From Sinotaia quadrata (taxonomy: Eukaryota > Mollusca > Gastropoda > Architaenioglossa > Viviparidae): DNA of 64,000 bases. Shown in pieces: positions 61,014 through 64,000 of this stretch. The notes beneath the pieces are model-generated. The model had not been told where the DNA came from, did no database searches, and saw nothing but the letters and a program-made list of their open reading frames with translations. A program made the position numbers and the translations under genes. Each line of letters starts with the position of its first letter. Position 1 is the stretch's first letter. The stretch lies in assembly GCA_028829895.1 (NCBI GenBank), contig CM054178.1:106827058-106891057 (forward strand), in the 5' to 3' direction.

Positions 61014-61367
61014 GGTTTCTTTAGATGTCGTTCCCGCACGTCTGATTCTGGTGTGATCTCCTAGCACCGTTATTTAGGCTGGTCTATCTAGAGGGGTCGG
61101 ACCGATCTCCTAGCACCATTATTTAGACTGGTCTATCTAGAGGAGTCGGACCGATCTCCTAGCACCGTCATTTTCTTTAGATGTCGTTCCCGCACGTCTG
61201 ATTCTGGTGTGATCTCCTAGCACCGTTATTTAGACTGGTCTACCTTGAGGGGTCGGACCGATCTCCTAGCACCGTCATTTTCTTTAGATGTCGTTCCCGC
61301 ACGTCTGATTCTGGTGTGATCTCCTAGCACCGTCATTCAGACTGGTCTACCTTGAGGGGTCGGACCG
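61014..61367 (+). repeat. Two-module (49/58 bp) higher-order minisatellite
   Basis: Module A (49 bp) runs GATCTCCTAGCACCGTTATT to GGGGTCGGACC. Module B (58 bp) starts with the same GATCTCCTAGCACCGTCATT and then has TTCTTTAGATGTCGTTCCCG to TCTGATTCTGGTGT. The order is partial B, A, A, B, A, B, A. The shared 5-prime half of A and B suggests B arose by fusion of the A head with the flanking sequence. Confidence 0.95.
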
Positions 61368-61985
61368 TCGTTGTATCCCTTCCTCTGATCTCTAGAGTCG
61401 CACGTCGTGTCGTTGGAACCAGTCAGTGTCCAGAGTAACGGCCTTGGGGCACTACAAATAGCGTGTAACTACAACTAAGTGCATTCCAAACGATCGTTTT
61501 AACAGCTATTACAAATTATATCTAAAAGTAAAAATTGCTCCGTCATATAGTGCTTATGTGTTCATATGTGTGTAGTGTTTTTGTACATATGTGTTTGTGT
61601 TCGTATCGTGAGCAATACCAACAACGGCAACAACAGCACACGAATCGGTATTATATTATCATCACCATTTACATCGTTGTTATTCTCATTATGCAGGTTG
61701 ACATACTTATTACCCCAGACACTAATGTCTTCATAATAAAGACCATTGCAATTGCTTGAAATCAACAATGACATTGTCGTTATTTCTGTTATTTCAGTTT
61801 TGCATCCTTTATTATCCTTATTTTAGGATGAATATTAAAAGGATATTATATCCAACACATAAATGTATATATTTACCGCCGGACACTGTGATGTGAAGAT
61901 AAATGTCGAAAGTATAAGCGTGTGCACTGGGCGAAATTCGGAATCGTCGTTGACGATCACAACCTAGTTGGAAGGCAATGCATTC
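61368..61985. other. No recognisable feature
   Basis: Unique sequence; frames at 61535-61774 on both strands are unsupported. Confidence 0.45.
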
Positions 61986-61989
61986 CGAG

Positions 61990-62475
61990 TCTTGAAACTT
62001 ACATCCATCTCGAAACGTATTTCATCTCAAACTATTAACTTACGTTACACCTCGAAACAAGTAACTCATTTCAAACTATCAAATTACGTTACACCTCTCA
62101 TCTCATACTATCAACTTAAGTTACACCTCGAAACAAGTAACTCATTTCCAGCTATCAAATTACGTTACACCTCGAAACATGTAACTCATCTCAAACTATC
62201 AAATTACGTTAGGCCTACACCTCGAAACAAGTAACTCATTTCCAGCTATCAAATTACGTTACACCTCGAAACATGTAACTCATCTCAAACTATCAAATTA
62301 CGTTACACCTCGAAACATGTAACTCATCTCAAACTATCAAATTACGTTACACCTCGAAACATGTAACTCATCTCAAACTATCAAATTACGTTACACCTCG
62401 AAACAAATTTCATCTCAGACTATCAACTTACGTTACACTTCGAAATATGTAACCCATCTCAAACTATCCACTTGA
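61990..62475 (+). repeat. 44-bp minisatellite, about eleven units
   Basis: ATCTCAAACTATCAAATTAC followed by GTTACACCTCGAAACATGTA and ACTC. The CATGTAACTCATCTC and CAAGTAACTCATTTC variants form blocks; some units are shortened. Confidence 0.95.
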
Positions 62476-63545
62476 TCAACGTCGTTTTCGTCCCAAGCCG
62501 TGAACAAGGCCTGAAGCGGAAATAGATTAAATTATACTGCGTCACTTGGGGCAGCCATGCACATTTTACTGTGCGAGCTTGGTCTTTAAAGTTCAGCATA
62601 ATTCATCGAAATAACTCCTACTCTCTCCCAACAGCACATTTGCACACAAAAAAAAAAAAGAAAAAAGAAAAAGAACAAGACAAAATCTCTGAAAAATAAA
62701 ATTAAACATGTCTCAATTCGCAAAGGTTAGTTGTGGGCAAAGTATTGCAAAAATTATGCAATACACGAATAAGTAATTATTTTTCAAACTTGAAATAGAA
62801 AAGAAAATAAAACGAAGGCGAAGATATAAAAACTTATTTGAAGAAAATAATACACTAATTTCGCCCACCACTCAAAACATGAACTTTATGCAGCATGAAA
62901 ATCATTCTGCTCATTGGGTGTACAAAACAGCTGCGAGTCTTTCTGAAGGCTTAGCAGTCCTGCTGCTTATAGTAATAACAAAGCCATCAACTAATAAATA
63001 AATAAACAAAAGAACGGAATGTTAATCAATAATAATATGAGTCTATCAGTCCAAAATTCTGGCAAAATAATACTGCTCTTATGAAAATTAAGAAAATTGA
63101 GTCACGTGATAAACCTAATCCTGTACAAGGGGAATAATTCCGTGGGTTGAGATTTACGTCACAGCGCACGAAAACTGGTCAAATAAATAACGCGACATAA
63201 GGGAGGACATTCTGGATTTTTGTTTTTAGTTTTTAATCCTTTTAAATATATTTTGTGCGTCTTTTTGTTGCTGTTTATTTTAATAACCATAGAAAAGAAA
63301 AAGTGATGCTAAATATATTTTAAAAAGCACCTAAACTCCAATCCTAAATCAGCATATGTGCTTTGAGGATGCTTTGAGTTCGTTTCAGTGTGTGCGTGGG
63401 CTTGCATGCGTTTGTGTGTGAGTGAGATAAAGAGAGATAGTTTACACACACAACACAACTGCATAGACTTATACATATATACATATTCAGATACATATAC
63501 ATACACATGAACAAAGAAAGAGAGGGAAAAGAAAAGAGAGACATT
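62476..63545. other. AT-rich unique sequence
   Basis: An A-rich run at 62649-62680 and TCACGTGA at 63102-63109 are the only items of note. The minus frames at 63309-63668 are unsupported and partly from the next array. Confidence 0.45.
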
Positions 63546-63549
63546 TGTG

Positions 63550-63770
63550 TGTATCTGGCGTTTGACTGTTGTCTGAACTTCACATTCCAGTACTATTATC
63601 ACAAGACGTGTCTGAACTTCACATTCCAGTACTAGTATCACAAGACGTTGTCTGAACTTCACATCCAAGTACTATTATTACAAGACGTTGTCTGAACTTC
63701 ACATTCCAGTACTATTATCACAAGACGCTGTCTGAACTTCACATTCCAGTACTATTATCACAAAACGCAC
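63550..63770 (+). repeat. 40-bp minisatellite, about five units
   Basis: TGTCTGAACTTCACATTCCA followed by GTACTATTATCACAAGACGT, near-identical copies with single-base changes. Confidence 0.95.
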
Positions 63771-64000
63771 TTACAAAATCATGCTTCTGAATCATCGATA
63801 ACAGAAGATGTGAGCATTATTTTTCATCGACACAGTACAGTAAAGATATTTATATTTATAGAAATTGTTCTTCTTACTCTTAACCATTCATCAACTGACT
63901 ACAGCTACGACAATACGATGTGCTTACAACATACCCATAACGACTTAACGCTAAAGATAATGGGGTGTCGGTTTCACACAGAAATGTTTGTATACATCAT

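Overview
This window is eukaryotic, almost certainly metazoan, intergenic or deep intronic DNA. It is AT-rich, has no long open reading frames, and is full of (TG)n, (CT)n and (GATA/TATC)n microsatellites, solo LTRs, a hAT-type DNA transposon and a very large number of minisatellites. The flavour (long GATA and TG tracts, dense tandem repeats, low gene density) recalls large mollusc or other lophotrochozoan genomes, but no gene here fixes the species, so that is inference only. No protein-coding gene can be called with confidence. Nearly every longer open frame is a translation of a tandem repeat.

Layout. 0-5 kb: an inverted-repeat-flanked element (47-927), then a 49-bp minisatellite (about 2767-3333) split by an intact-looking solo LTR (3334-4527; TGT...ACA ends, TATAT target duplication). 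5-13.4 kb: microsatellites and a chain of minisatellites (30/33-bp, 45-bp with a three-unit higher-order repeat, 43-bp, 32-bp, 34-bp), and a CTCF-like plus CRE pair near 8.4 kb. 14-26 kb: long TG, GATA and CTAT tracts, a 34-bp and a 68-bp minisatellite, a perfect 26-bp palindrome at 23515, and an exon-like open frame at 22.5 kb. 27-34.2 kb: degenerate and very homogeneous minisatellites, including a 75-bp and a 38-bp array. 35-38.5 kb: GATA tract, an LTR end on the minus strand, a 52-bp array and a second, decayed solo LTR. 39-45.5 kb: degenerate arrays, then a 1.2-kb array of 58-bp units carrying CRE octamers (43.27-44.5 kb), then a second copy of the first element's core on the opposite strand with a cysteine-rich open frame. 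46-51.5 kb: more arrays, a GC-richer exon-like island (49.4-49.9 kb) below a palindromic E-box, and a third LTR remnant. 51.7-54.7 kb: 31-bp and 60-bp arrays, the second interrupted by a 1.1-kb non-autonomous hAT element whose 8-bp target duplication can be checked against neighbouring repeat units. 54-64 kb: 42-, 51-, 49/58-, 44- and 40-bp arrays, a poly(A)-tailed retroposon candidate and a TG/CA inverted pair.

The distinguishing property of the window is the tandem repeats themselves: roughly forty minisatellite arrays with mostly unrelated units of 14-75 bp, covering about a fifth of the sequence by my hand estimate. Several have higher-order structure and two were later split by transposons. 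All identities and unit counts are by eye, and boundaries are good to a few bases for clean arrays and tens of bases for degenerate ones.
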